The position numbers and the translations under genes are program-made. Source: CAYJAD01 sp964368075 (GTDB lineage: Bacteria > Desulfobacterota > Desulfovibrionia > Desulfovibrionales > Desulfovibrionaceae). From it: DNA of 23,258 bases. Location: positions 1 through 23,258 of the forward strand of contig CAYJAD010000038.1 in the NCBI GenBank assembly GCA_964368075.1. The letters run 5' to 3'. The notes under the pieces are model-generated. The model saw nothing but the letters and a program-made list of their open reading frames with translations, was not told the DNA's origin and searched no databases. Below, in pieces: positions 9,685 to 16,654 of this stretch; position 1 is the first letter of the stretch; every line of letters begins with the position of its first letter.

Positions 9685-9720
9685 TGGAAGGAATGAGAGA
9701 ATTCAAACCTCCACCCCCTT
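9685..9720 (-). pseudogene. tRNA 3'-end-like fragment (possible relic or attachment site)
   Basis: Read on the - strand, the order and lengths match a tRNA 3' half: a 5-base arm GGAGG, a 7-base loop TTTGAAT, a 5-base arm TCTCT (three Watson-Crick pairs and two G-U), 7 acceptor bases, one discriminator base and CCA (9685-9687 on +). The element GGTTTGAATTC matches the T-arm consensus in 9 of 11 positions. The otherwise invariant C56 is T, and no matching 5' acceptor half is found; the MITE-like element begins 10 bases upstream. Chance similarity is quite possible. Confidence 0.25.
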
Positions 9721-9730
9721 AAACCCATAC

Positions 9731-9883
9731 TATAGGAAGCGCTGATTTAATAGATTTTTCGTTCTCTAACAAGGAAGACGAATTTTGCTAAGGGTGCATA
9801 GTATAGAGACATACATGCAGTCTTAGTAAGATGAGTCTGACGCAGTTAGAGGGCGAAAAGGCATTTAATCAGCGCTTCCTATA
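9731..9883. mobile_element. MITE-like non-autonomous insertion element
   Basis: Terminal inverted repeats start with GGAAGCGCTGATT (9735-9747 and its complement at 9867-9879). The first 17 bases match with one mismatch, and similarity continues inward to a shared CTCTAAC about 35 bases from each end. The element is 145 bp long, non-coding, and flanked on both sides by TATA (9731-9734, 9880-9883), a candidate 4-bp target duplication, although TATA is itself palindromic. The interior is also symmetrical: TTGCTAAG/CTTAGTAA (9785-9792, 9822-9829) encloses TGCATAGTAT/ATACATGCA (9795-9804, 9811-9819). The ends are reminiscent of IS5-type transposon ends, but this is unverified. No transposase is in the window. 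Confidence 0.75.
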
Positions 9884-9953
9884 AAATCAGTTCGTCCTTA
9901 AAAAGAATATATCATCCAGAAATATGTGGAAAGCATTCAATATTTATTATACA

Positions 9954-10001
9954 CTTCTTAACCAGAAATAGACTTTTGCTATGAAAAAACTGGTTAAGAA
10001 G
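9954..10001. repeat. Isolated 12-bp inverted repeat
   Basis: CTTCTTAACCAG (9954-9965) and CTGGTTAAGAAG (9990-10001) are perfect complements around a 24-base spacer, within which ATAG/CTAT (9968-9971, 9979-9982) can extend the fold. No T-run follows on either strand, so a terminator is unlikely. It could be a binding site, a remnant of another small element or a structured RNA. Confidence 0.6.
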
Positions 10002-10141
10002 GACTTGTAATAATGAGCATAAAACCAAAGCAAAAGCACATATAAGGCAAAGTATTGTTTTTGCGCTCAACTGGCTCTTTGCTGTTTTGAGCAGCTTTGA
10101 CCTAGCTGAAGAAAGGTCTGTGTGCAACTTTTAAAAACGAA

Positions 10142-10170
10142 TTGTTAAGACGCAACTATTTTCGTTAAAT
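10142..10170 (+). promoter_or_regulatory. Candidate promoter of the exported-protein gene
   Basis: TTGTTA (10142-10147) and TTAAAT (10165-10170) are 17 bases apart and about 80 bases before the start codon at 10249. Each box matches the sigma-70 consensus in only 4 of 6 positions. Confidence 0.3.
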
Positions 10171-10248
10171 ATATTCAAAGAGGATTTCTTGTTATTGTTG
10201 TAATACACTTTGCAACAACATAAAAGTTTCATTAAAAAAGGAGGAATT

Positions 10249-10800
10249 ATGCGTGTATTTCAAAATGCTTTCATGAAAATTATGGGAGTTGTTTTTGCTT
10301 TGTCTGTTTTTGTTGGAACCGATGGTAAAATATTCACTTCCACAGTTGCTATGGCTGAATCTTCGCAAATATCTGCAAACTTTGCTGCCTTATCTTCTAT
10401 AAAGGGTATTACCATAGAAGATGTCTTTAACGCAGCTCAAAAAAACAGTATTACTTTTATGACATGCTACGGAGATGGCAAAAAGCCTGAATCTGTGTGT
10501 TGGGAGAATGGTGTTGAAGGTAAAAGCATGACAGCCACGGTTATGGGGGTTGTAAACTTAAATAAAAATGGAACAGGCGAAACGGTAAGTTCAGGGAGCG
10601 GAGGTTCTTTCCCCACCAAATTATCATGGAGAGTAAAGAATAAAGCTATTATAATGCAAGAGCATGGCAGTAAGAGTTCTGGTAGTTATACCTTATACAA
10701 AGGAATATATCTCGTTAGAAATGACTCTAAAGAAGTTTTATTATTAAAGGATATCAAATATGAAACTCTTGCACGTTTACTCAAGTTAAAAGTAAAATAA
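10249..10800 (+). CDS. Small exported protein of unknown function
   Basis: I do not recognise this 183-residue protein. The ATG at 10249 is chosen over upstream in-frame TTG codons because a very strong Shine-Dalgarno (AAGGAGGAAT) sits just before it. The N-terminus has a positively charged start, a hydrophobic core at about 9-22 and an AMA-E site near residue 36, consistent with an unusually long Sec signal peptide. The mature part has two cysteines 12 residues apart (in MTCYGDGKK and SVCWENG), which could form a disulfide in the periplasm, then a Gly/Ser-rich turn region and a beta-strand-like pattern toward a Lys-rich end. It stands alone, between mobile-element debris and restriction-modification relics. 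It may be periplasmic or released; no lipobox is seen. Confidence 0.65.
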   Translation: MRVFQNAFMKIMGVVFALSVFVGTDGKIFTSTVAMAESSQISANFAALSSIKGITIEDVFNAAQKNSITFMTCYGDGKKPESVCWENGVEGKSMTATVMGVVNLNKNGTGETVSSGSGGSFPTKLSWRVKNKAIIMQEHGSKSSGSYTLYKGIYLVRNDSKEVLLLKDIKYETLARLLKLKVK

Positions 10801-10901
10801 AAAATGTGTGATGACTTGTTGAAAATAGGCCGATTACCAGAGCTAAGCATATCTTCATAAATACTAGACAAATGAAACAGTTCTAATTGTCTGGAATATA
10901 A

Positions 10902-11060
10902 AATAAGCTAATTGCAACCTGTCAATTCCCCTATGAAGTGAGCGATACTGCCATGCTCGAATATCTTTACAGGGAACAAGCGCAAGGCACAGACACCTTC
11001 TTGATGGATGACTTCATTGCCGATGTGCTTATATTGCAAAAGGTTATACAGCATGCCTAA
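10902..11060 (+). pseudogene. C-terminal relic of a gene translationally coupled to the MNT gene
   Basis: An open frame of about 52 codons ends at 11058-11060, overlapping the ATG of the next gene by 8 bases (ATGCCTAA). Its predicted residues (for example CQFPYEVSDTAMLEYLYREQ, then an amphipathic Asp/Ile/Leu-rich end) look like the tail of a real protein, but the frame is closed upstream by a TAA at 10899 and there is no start with a ribosome binding site. I cannot name the parent. A HEPN partner or a type I restriction-modification subunit would be expected from the neighbours. Confidence 0.4.
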
Positions 11061-11382
11061 GCTGTATATTAAGGCGCAATATATGAAAATGTTGCAAGAT
11101 ATTTTTACGGAGCTTTGCCCCCATGCCACCGTGTGGGCCTATGGTAGCCGCGTCAATGGCACTGTGCAAACGGCTCATGACGGCAGCGATCTTGACCTTG
11201 CCTTGGAAGGCTTAGAACTTTGCCAAACAGATATTTATGAGTTACGCCATAGAGTGAAAGACAGCAACGTACCCTTTTTAGTGGATATTTTTGACTTGCC
11301 AACACTGCCCCAAAGCTTTCAAGAAGACATAGTAAAAACGCGCGTGGAGATTTTCCCAAATTTTGAGGGTGAGTATGTGTAA
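11053..11382 (+). CDS. MNT-type nucleotidyltransferase domain protein
   Basis: This 109-residue minimal nucleotidyltransferase of the pol-beta superfamily shows GSR at 31-33, the DxD pair at D46/D48 in SDLDLA, and a third acidic position near D78 in VDIFD. MNT proteins of this kind usually pair with a HEPN protein as a toxin-antitoxin module, in which the MNT AMPylates the HEPN toxin, and they are also found inserted in type I restriction-modification operons. The start at 11053 overlaps the preceding relic by 8 bases; an ATG at 11008 exists in frame but would add 15 non-conserved residues. No intact HEPN gene is present. A relic of hsdS follows 10 bases after the stop. All visible active-site residues are kept, so the gene may still be functional although its neighbours are broken. 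Confidence 0.75.
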   Translation: MPKLYIKAQYMKMLQDIFTELCPHATVWAYGSRVNGTVQTAHDGSDLDLALEGLELCQTDIYELRHRVKDSNVPFLVDIFDLPTLPQSFQEDIVKTRVEIFPNFEGEYV

Positions 11383-11392
11383 GTAGGAGAAG

Positions 11393-11710
11393 GTGAAGCT
11401 GGGGGATGTGGTGAATTTTAACCCTAAAGAAGCAATTTCAAAAGAAAACTTATCCAAAAAAATTGCCATGGAACAGCTTTTACCGTTTTGTCGCAAAATT
11501 CAAGGCTTTGAAATGGCCTATTTCAAGAGTGGAAGTAAATTTCGCAATAATGATACTCTATTGGCTCGGATCACTCCGTGTTTAGAGAATGGTAAAACTA
11601 GTTTTGTTGATATATTAAAAGACGATGAAATTGCTTTGGAGCTTTGACGTATGTCAATGCGACCAAAAGCCAAGAATAAGGCAAACCTTGTTTTACTGTT
11701 AAGCAATTGA
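11393..11710 (+). pseudogene. hsdS: Type I restriction specificity subunit (HsdS) remnant
   Basis: A GTG start at 11393 with TAGGAG at 11384-11389 opens an 84-codon frame that stops at 11645-11647. Residues 51-74 (RNNDTLLARITPCLENGKTS and on) match the conserved stretch of the first target-recognition domain of HsdS, whose full length is about 400 residues. Beyond the stop, other frames carry pieces (TYV at about 11646, MRPKAK at about 11658) that resemble the block that normally follows (GSTEF.VLRPK), so decay by frameshifts plus a deletion is likely. No hsdM or hsdR is seen. It could not form a working specificity subunit. The right boundary is approximate. Confidence 0.7.
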
Positions 11711-11985
11711 TTTTTATATTTTTCATCATTCATATAAAATTTACTTAGTTAAGTTTTATTTTTCATTTATACTCAAAATCTATTTGAAAAGTAATTGTGC
11801 AGGCTCCTTAAATATTAAGTTTGGCTTTGCAGAGATATTAGAGAGTATATGGGGTTGAGTGCTGAGCCCTGTTTTTATAGGAGTTTATTTTTAAAGAAAG
11901 AGTATATTTTGTCCCAAGTACTCTTCTTGCCTTTTAATCATTATCTGTTACAGTACTAACTCACTAGCTAATTTAGGATACTTAT
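11711..11985. other. AT-rich spacer before the nonulosonic acid genes
   Basis: No gene is seen. A weak terminator-like hairpin lies at 11852-11869 (GGGTT/AGCCC stem, 8-base loop) with TTTTT at 11872-11876. A promoter for the + strand genes is expected in the last 130 bases, but I cannot pick a convincing pair of boxes. The Shine-Dalgarno AGGA (11975-11978) belongs to the next gene. Confidence 0.4.
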
Positions 11986-12924
11986 ATGCTACCTCCTCAA
12001 ATCCTTATCTATGGGTGTGGTTCCATAGGCCTGCGCCATGCTCAAATTGCACATGATTTTGGCGCTAAAGTTATAGCTGTAAGCAGTCAAAAAAAACTAC
12101 CCTTTACAACAGTAAACAATCTTATAGATATACCAAAGAATACAAAGTTTACGCTTGCAATCATTGCAACCCCCACACACTTGCATGCTCGCAACTTACA
12201 AGAGCTTAACTCAATTGCAACTGAAAGAATATTAATTGAAAAACCGCTTTTTTCTTCTCTAGAAAAAACTATTTCGCATACAACTGCCATAAAAACTAAA
12301 GACATATTTGTTGCATATAACTTACGCTTTCACCCAGCCATAAACGAATTAAAAAAAATCTTACAAAACAAAAAACTCTTGGCTATGCAGATGCATGTTG
12401 GACAGTATTTACCCTCATGGAGACCGTCACAAGATTACAGTCAAAGCTATTCTGCCCATAAAGAGCAAGGAGGAGGAGTATTACGTGACCTTTCACATGA
12501 ACTTGACCTAGCTTGTTTTTTTGGCGGTAAATGGAAACGTGTAACTGCCCTTGGAGGAAAAGTATCTGAATTAAAAATTAACAGTGATGATTGTATGAGT
12601 ATTTTAGCCGAGCATGCGCATTGCCCCCAAGTATCCATACACTTAGATTACTTACAAACCCCTGCTCGTAGAGATATAGTGTTTGTGTGTGAAAATCATA
12701 GTATTCATTTCAACCTCATTACTCATGAAGTCACCCAAGGCAACTCTGTTTCTAAGTTTACTGTAGACCGCAACACAACATATAAAGCTCAAATGGCAGC
12801 TTTGCTGTCTGACAGTACAGCAAATGCATGCTCTTACAATCAAGGCCTTGATATTGTAAACTATATAACTGCAATTGAGAAAGCTATAGAAGGAAACACC
12901 TGGGTATGGAACAACAACCTGTAA
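11986..12924 (+). CDS. ptmF: Gfo/Idh/MocA-family oxidoreductase (PtmF-like)
   Basis: This 312-residue NAD(P)-dependent sugar oxidoreductase has an N-terminal Rossmann fold with GCGSIG at 10-15 and the EKP motif at 85-87 that holds the catalytic lysine of this family. A DLSHELDLACFF stretch in the C-terminal half fits the substrate-binding domain. In Campylobacter jejuni a gene of this type (ptmF) sits with ptmA, ptmB and ptmE in the legionaminic acid locus, and it has been linked to early amino-sugar supply; its exact reaction is not something I can state from sequence. Here it is the first of three + strand genes and overlaps the start of legF by 19 bases. At about 312 residues it is slightly short for the family, but complete. 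The symbol is assigned by context. Confidence 0.7.
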   Translation: MLPPQILIYGCGSIGLRHAQIAHDFGAKVIAVSSQKKLPFTTVNNLIDIPKNTKFTLAIIATPTHLHARNLQELNSIATERILIEKPLFSSLEKTISHTTAIKTKDIFVAYNLRFHPAINELKKILQNKKLLAMQMHVGQYLPSWRPSQDYSQSYSAHKEQGGGVLRDLSHELDLACFFGGKWKRVTALGGKVSELKINSDDCMSILAEHAHCPQVSIHLDYLQTPARRDIVFVCENHSIHFNLITHEVTQGNSVSKFTVDRNTTYKAQMAALLSDSTANACSYNQGLDIVNYITAIEKAIEGNTWVWNNNL

Positions 12925-13619
12925 TATACGCTTTCATTTTTGCTCGAGGTGGTTCCAAAGGCTTACCGCGAAAAAATATCCTCCCTTTAGCAGGCAAACC
13001 CCTTATCGCGTATTCCATTGAAACAGCAAAGCAAATTTCAAGGGTGTCGCGTATAATTGTTTCTACTGACGATGAAGAAATTGCACAAGTTGCTCAAGAT
13101 TGGGGAGCTGAAGTTCCTTTCATGCGCCCTAAAGAGCTTTCCTCCGACAATTGTGCGGAACGTTTAGCATGGGCACACGCTTTACAAGCTATTGGCAACA
13201 CTAAGGATGGTGGACCATGTGACATTTTTCTATCACTTCCGTGCACGGCGCCCTTACGTAGCGTTGAAGATGTTGACAACTGTATAGACACATACATCAA
13301 CTATCCATGCGATGCTGTAATTACAAGTTCACCTGCACAGCGCCATCCCATGTTTAATATGATAATAGAAAATACCAACGGAAACGTATCATTAATCATG
13401 CCAGCTAATATTGCACGCCGCCAAGACGTGCCTAAAATCTACGACATGACTACAGCTGCATACGTTGTTCGACCAGAGTTCATTTTTTCAAACAAGCCTC
13501 TCTTAGAGGGACGCGTAAAACATGTAGTATTGCCTCGGGAGCGAGCCATCGACATAGATGACGCATTGGATTTTTCGTTTGCTGAATTTTTATTAACTCA
13601 ATCCCAAAAGAATTATTAG
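12906..13619 (+). CDS. legF: CMP-N,N'-diacetyllegionaminic acid synthase
   Basis: This 237-residue cytidylyltransferase of the CMP-NeuAc synthetase family should transfer CMP from CTP to the nonulosonic acid, releasing pyrophosphate, to make the donor used by glycosyltransferases. The nucleotide-binding signature ARGGSKGLPRKN is at 13-24, followed by STDDEEIA and the SLPCTAPLR substrate region. The length is normal. Its start overlaps ptmF by 19 bases, so the two are likely translationally coupled, and ptmA follows 9 bases after its stop. Legionaminic rather than sialic acid specificity is inferred from the ptm/leg genes around it; the enzyme alone could also be called NeuA or PtmB. Confidence 0.85.
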   Translation: MEQQPVIYAFIFARGGSKGLPRKNILPLAGKPLIAYSIETAKQISRVSRIIVSTDDEEIAQVAQDWGAEVPFMRPKELSSDNCAERLAWAHALQAIGNTKDGGPCDIFLSLPCTAPLRSVEDVDNCIDTYINYPCDAVITSSPAQRHPMFNMIIENTNGNVSLIMPANIARRQDVPKIYDMTTAAYVVRPEFIFSNKPLLEGRVKHVVLPRERAIDIDDALDFSFAEFLLTQSQKNY

Positions 13620-13628
13620 GATAAGCAC

Positions 13629-14411
13629 ATGCTGAATCTTCAAAACAAAACAATCCTGCTTACTGGGGGAACAGGATTTATTGGTAAAGCCTTTGCGAGA
13701 AGCCTTGCTTCACACGGCGCTAATATTGCCATTGTAGATATTGACGAGCAAAAATGTCAAAATTTTTGCAGTGAGCTCACAACCACCACCGTAGAAGCAG
13801 TCCCATTCGCCTGCGATTTAGCAGACGATGCAAAAGTTCATGCCTTACCGCGCCAAGTGTATGATACATTTGGAAGTCTAGATATTCTTATCAATAATGC
13901 TGGTTTTGTGGGCACAGGTGATCTTGCAGGCTGGGTAACACCTTTTGAAAAACAAAGTAGCGATACATGGCGTAAAGCTTGTGAAGTAAACATGACCGCT
14001 CCATTTACACTTTGTAGAGAGGCAGCTCCTTATCTTAGAAAAAAAGGGCAAGGAAGCATTATAAATGTTGGATCTATATATGCGGTCTTAGGGCCAGACA
14101 TGTCCCTTTACGATGACACCCCTATGGGAAATCCTGCAGCTTATGCCGCATCCAAGGGAGCTCTTTTACAAATGACACGATGGCTTTCCACAGTATTAGC
14201 TCCCGAAATACGGGTTAATTCTCTATGTCCAGGTGGCGTATGGCGAAATCAACCAGAAACTTTTGTAAAGCGCTATGAAGCACGTACCCCTATGAAGCGC
14301 ATGGGAACAGAGCAAGATATGGTGGGCACCATGCTCTATCTAGCCAGTGATATGTCGCTTTATGTAACAGGGCAAAACATTATGGTAGATGGTGGTTGGT
14401 CAGCCTGGTAG
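13629..14411 (+). CDS. ptmA: Short-chain dehydrogenase/reductase (PtmA)
   Basis: This is a classical SDR of 260 residues. The cofactor-binding TGGTGFIG lies at 12-19, NNAG at 89-92, the catalytic serine near 149 and YxxxK at Y172/K176; the C-terminal GQNIMVDGG is typical. PtmA homologues accompany legionaminic acid genes and are thought to act in supply of the amino-sugar precursor; the precise reaction remains uncertain. It is the last of the three + strand genes. Its stop lies just 6 bases from the stop of ptmE on the other strand, with no terminator between, so transcripts from both sides must run into each other or overlap. Confidence 0.8.
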   Translation: MLNLQNKTILLTGGTGFIGKAFARSLASHGANIAIVDIDEQKCQNFCSELTTTTVEAVPFACDLADDAKVHALPRQVYDTFGSLDILINNAGFVGTGDLAGWVTPFEKQSSDTWRKACEVNMTAPFTLCREAAPYLRKKGQGSIINVGSIYAVLGPDMSLYDDTPMGNPAAYAASKGALLQMTRWLSTVLAPEIRVNSLCPGGVWRNQPETFVKRYEARTPMKRMGTEQDMVGTMLYLASDMSLYVTGQNIMVDGGWSAW

Positions 14412-14417
14412 CGCATC

Positions 14418-15479
14418 TCACAAAACAGCAAGAGGATACTGAGCTTGTCTAAAATCCTCTTGCGCCCTTTCATAGTCTGGCACTTGCCCCACGTCCAGCC
14501 AATAATCTTCTGTCTCGAATAATTGTACTTTCTGTTTATCACGCATAAGTAGCTTAATAAGATCAGGCATGTCAAAAAATTTATTCTTAGGAATATAGTC
14601 TAAGGCTTTTGGTGATAATACATTCATGCCAGCACTAACACAAAAATCAAAACTTGGTTTTTCTTGAATACCTACAAGCTCCCCTAGTTCATTGGTATCA
14701 AGCACGCCATAAGGCACTTGCATAGAAAAACGCTTAGCAAGCATAGTCCCCACAGCCTGCATAATTTTATGATGTTCTAACATATGACGTGGGTTCGTAT
14801 GAGTTAAGATATCACCATTGACCACAAAAAAATCATATCCCGGAGCCGGTAAAAGTGACAGAGCACCAGCTGTACCTAAGCGTTTATGCTCATGAATATA
14901 CCGAATATGGCAATTAAACTTACTACCATCGCCAAAATAATTCTCTATTATTTCCGCTTTATAGTTCACAGAAAAATAAAAGTTACTAAACCCTCTACTT
15001 CGAAAACTCTCCAAAACTATCTCTAAAATGGGACGCCCCCCTACAGGAAGCATAGGCTTAGGAGTGTCTTGCGTGAGGCCCCCTAACCTTGTACCAAGCC
15101 CTCCTGCCATAATAACTACAGCATTGGGCAGTGCTGTTTTGCTCTGCAAAATTTTACGATTCCAAACGCCATAAAGTTTTTTCTCTGAGTCTATGATAGG
15201 AAGATGTGAAAAATCCTTTGTTTCCATCAATGCTAAGACTTGAGTTGCATTCAACTTTTTATCACAGCTTGTAAAATCTTGCTCCATAACATTAGCAACA
15301 GAAACGTCTAAGGACATATCAGAAATAAGTGCTCGGCGTATATTGCCATCTGTAATCACACCCGCGATACAACCTTCAGTATCCGTAACCACAGCAAATC
15401 GCTCAGCGTGAGTATCAATATGCTTCATAGCATCACGTAGCGAGCACGTTGTAGGAATACAGTATTTCTCTAGTTGCAT
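14418..15479 (-). CDS. ptmE: CBS-domain sugar nucleotidyltransferase (PtmE, GlcN-1-P guanylyltransferase)
   Basis: The 353 residues form two parts. Residues 1-112 form a pair of CBS domains, with VVTDTEGCIAGVITDGNIRR at 30-49 and a second copy around 92-106. From 119 on lies a sugar-nucleotide transferase with GGLGTRL at 126-132, KPMLPVGGRP at 141-150, and later VNGDI for the metal and sugar. C. jejuni PtmE makes GDP-GlcN from GlcN-1-phosphate and GTP, the first dedicated step of the GDP-linked legionaminic acid route; the CBS pair may sense a nucleotide. The gene is the last of the - strand block. Its ATG lies inside the end of legG (10-base overlap), a sign of coupled translation. A mannose-1-phosphate guanylyltransferase-like role is the alternative. 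Confidence 0.8.
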   Translation of the reverse strand: MQLEKYCIPTTCSLRDAMKHIDTHAERFAVVTDTEGCIAGVITDGNIRRALISDMSLDVSVANVMEQDFTSCDKKLNATQVLALMETKDFSHLPIIDSEKKLYGVWNRKILQSKTALPNAVVIMAGGLGTRLGGLTQDTPKPMLPVGGRPILEIVLESFRSRGFSNFYFSVNYKAEIIENYFGDGSKFNCHIRYIHEHKRLGTAGALSLLPAPGYDFFVVNGDILTHTNPRHMLEHHKIMQAVGTMLAKRFSMQVPYGVLDTNELGELVGIQEKPSFDFCVSAGMNVLSPKALDYIPKNKFFDMPDLIKLLMRDKQKVQLFETEDYWLDVGQVPDYERAQEDFRQAQYPLAVL

Positions 15480-16654
15480 AAGTTATCTTCCAAGTCGTAA
15501 AATTTCTTTTTTATAAGCCCTTCCAGAGGAATATATGTAATAATTGTACTCATGGTTTGTGCTACATTTTCCCCACCATACGGATTGGATGCGCTCTGTA
15601 CAAGTTTTTTATGCTCTAAACTCAAGGCTTTCTTAAGAGCACATTCAATGGCAGTTGCTTGTGTGTTACAATGCAAAACAGCTTCCGAACACATTCGCCC
15701 TTTTTGTCTATTTCCAATATTAACAACAGGGGTTTTAAGGCTTGGTATTTCAATAATTCCACTGGATGAATTTCCTACCACACATCTAGCATATTTTGCC
15801 GCAGAAAGGTAACGCAACACACCAAGTGAAGCAAAAAACCGTACGCGATGTGAATTATTCTCTACCCACTCTGCCAAAAGAGCATTTATAGTATTGCCAC
15901 CTGGGTCTGCATTGGCAGCTGTGACAATGATTGCGTACTCAGGAAACATATCCAAAGCATGGCGCACTTCTTGCCACTGAAAAACTTCTTGCCCAGGTTC
16001 TAAGGTGGTGGGGTGAAAGGTGCACAACAAATAAGGCTGATTGCTTGTAAGCTCTAAGTAATCACGAATTTCTGTTTCTGTAAGTAAATTCATATTAAGC
16101 GCATTCTCTACACCTAATGCACCAGTATTCCACACACGCTCAGGATCTTCACCCAGCTGTATAATACGCTGTCTATGTTTTTCACAGGAAGCAAAGTGTA
16201 TGTGACTCATTTTTGTTATGCAATGCCTAAAAGCTTCATCGACAGCTCCTAGGGTCAGCTCACCGCCATGTAAATGTACTATAGGAATGTTAAGCATAGT
16301 AGCGGCTGTAGCGCAACAAAAAGCCTCATATCTATCACCCAAAAGAATCAACATATCTGGTTTTAAACTATCTAAAGCAGAACTTATTTTCTGCATGGCA
16401 AGCCCCATGCAAGCACAAACATTCACTCCAAAATTTGCTTTATACGAACCAAGATCTATATCAACCATGGCTGCTATACGAAAACTATCTGCATTAATTT
16501 CCTCTACTGTATTTCCATGTTGAGACTCCAAATGAGTACCACTTACCAGCACAGAAACTTCCGTATTTGTATTTGCTTGTATTGCAAACATTAAAGAACG
16601 TAAAAGTCCATATTCTGCACGAGTGCCCGTAAAAAATACTATTTTTCTTTGCAT
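15470..16654 (-). CDS. legG: Hydrolysing NDP-sugar 2-epimerase (LegG/NeuC)
   Basis: This 394-residue GT-B-fold enzyme of the UDP-GlcNAc 2-epimerase (hydrolysing) family should cut the nucleotide from NDP-2,4-diacetamido-2,4,6-trideoxyglucose and invert C2, giving the free 2,4-diacetamido-2,4,6-trideoxymannose used by LegI. GTRAEYG is at 10-16, GDRYE at 106-110, HLHGGE at 127-132 and GNSSSGIIE at 294-302; all match the family. It overlaps legI by 16 bases at its start and ptmE by 10 bases at its end. GDP- rather than UDP-sugar use is inferred from ptmE. The C-terminal 15 residues are Lys-rich and not conserved. If the substrate were UDP-GlcNAc, this would be a sialic acid NeuC, but legB and legC argue against that. 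Confidence 0.87.
   Translation of the reverse strand: MQRKIVFFTGTRAEYGLLRSLMFAIQANTNTEVSVLVSGTHLESQHGNTVEEINADSFRIAAMVDIDLGSYKANFGVNVCACMGLAMQKISSALDSLKPDMLILLGDRYEAFCCATAATMLNIPIVHLHGGELTLGAVDEAFRHCITKMSHIHFASCEKHRQRIIQLGEDPERVWNTGALGVENALNMNLLTETEIRDYLELTSNQPYLLCTFHPTTLEPGQEVFQWQEVRHALDMFPEYAIIVTAANADPGGNTINALLAEWVENNSHRVRFFASLGVLRYLSAAKYARCVVGNSSSGIIEIPSLKTPVVNIGNRQKGRMCSEAVLHCNTQATAIECALKKALSLEHKKLVQSASNPYGGENVAQTMSTIITYIPLEGLIKKKFYDLEDNLCN

Larger units (their letters stand above)
9608..10248. other. Non-coding mosaic stretch
   Basis: No convincing gene is present. In order it holds a terminator-like hairpin (9646-9676), a fragment resembling the 3' end of a tRNA on the - strand (9685-9720), a MITE-like element (9731-9883), an isolated inverted repeat (9954-10001), and a candidate promoter (10142-10170) ahead of the next gene. 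The density of such items suggests an insertion and rearrangement spot. Confidence 0.6.

Noticed and set aside
9912..10127. 71-codon open frame on the - strand
   Set aside because: It covers part of the 12-bp inverted repeat, has no good ribosome binding site and a patchwork composition; it looks like chance.
10210..10248. TTG at 10210 as the start of the exported protein
   Set aside because: It would put a polar, Lys-rich stretch before the signal peptide, and the strong Shine-Dalgarno stands just before the ATG at 10249.
11852..11876. Terminator after the hsdS remnant
   Set aside because: The stem has only 5 pairs including a G-U, with an 8-base loop; I mention it in the spacer entry but do not call it as a separate feature.
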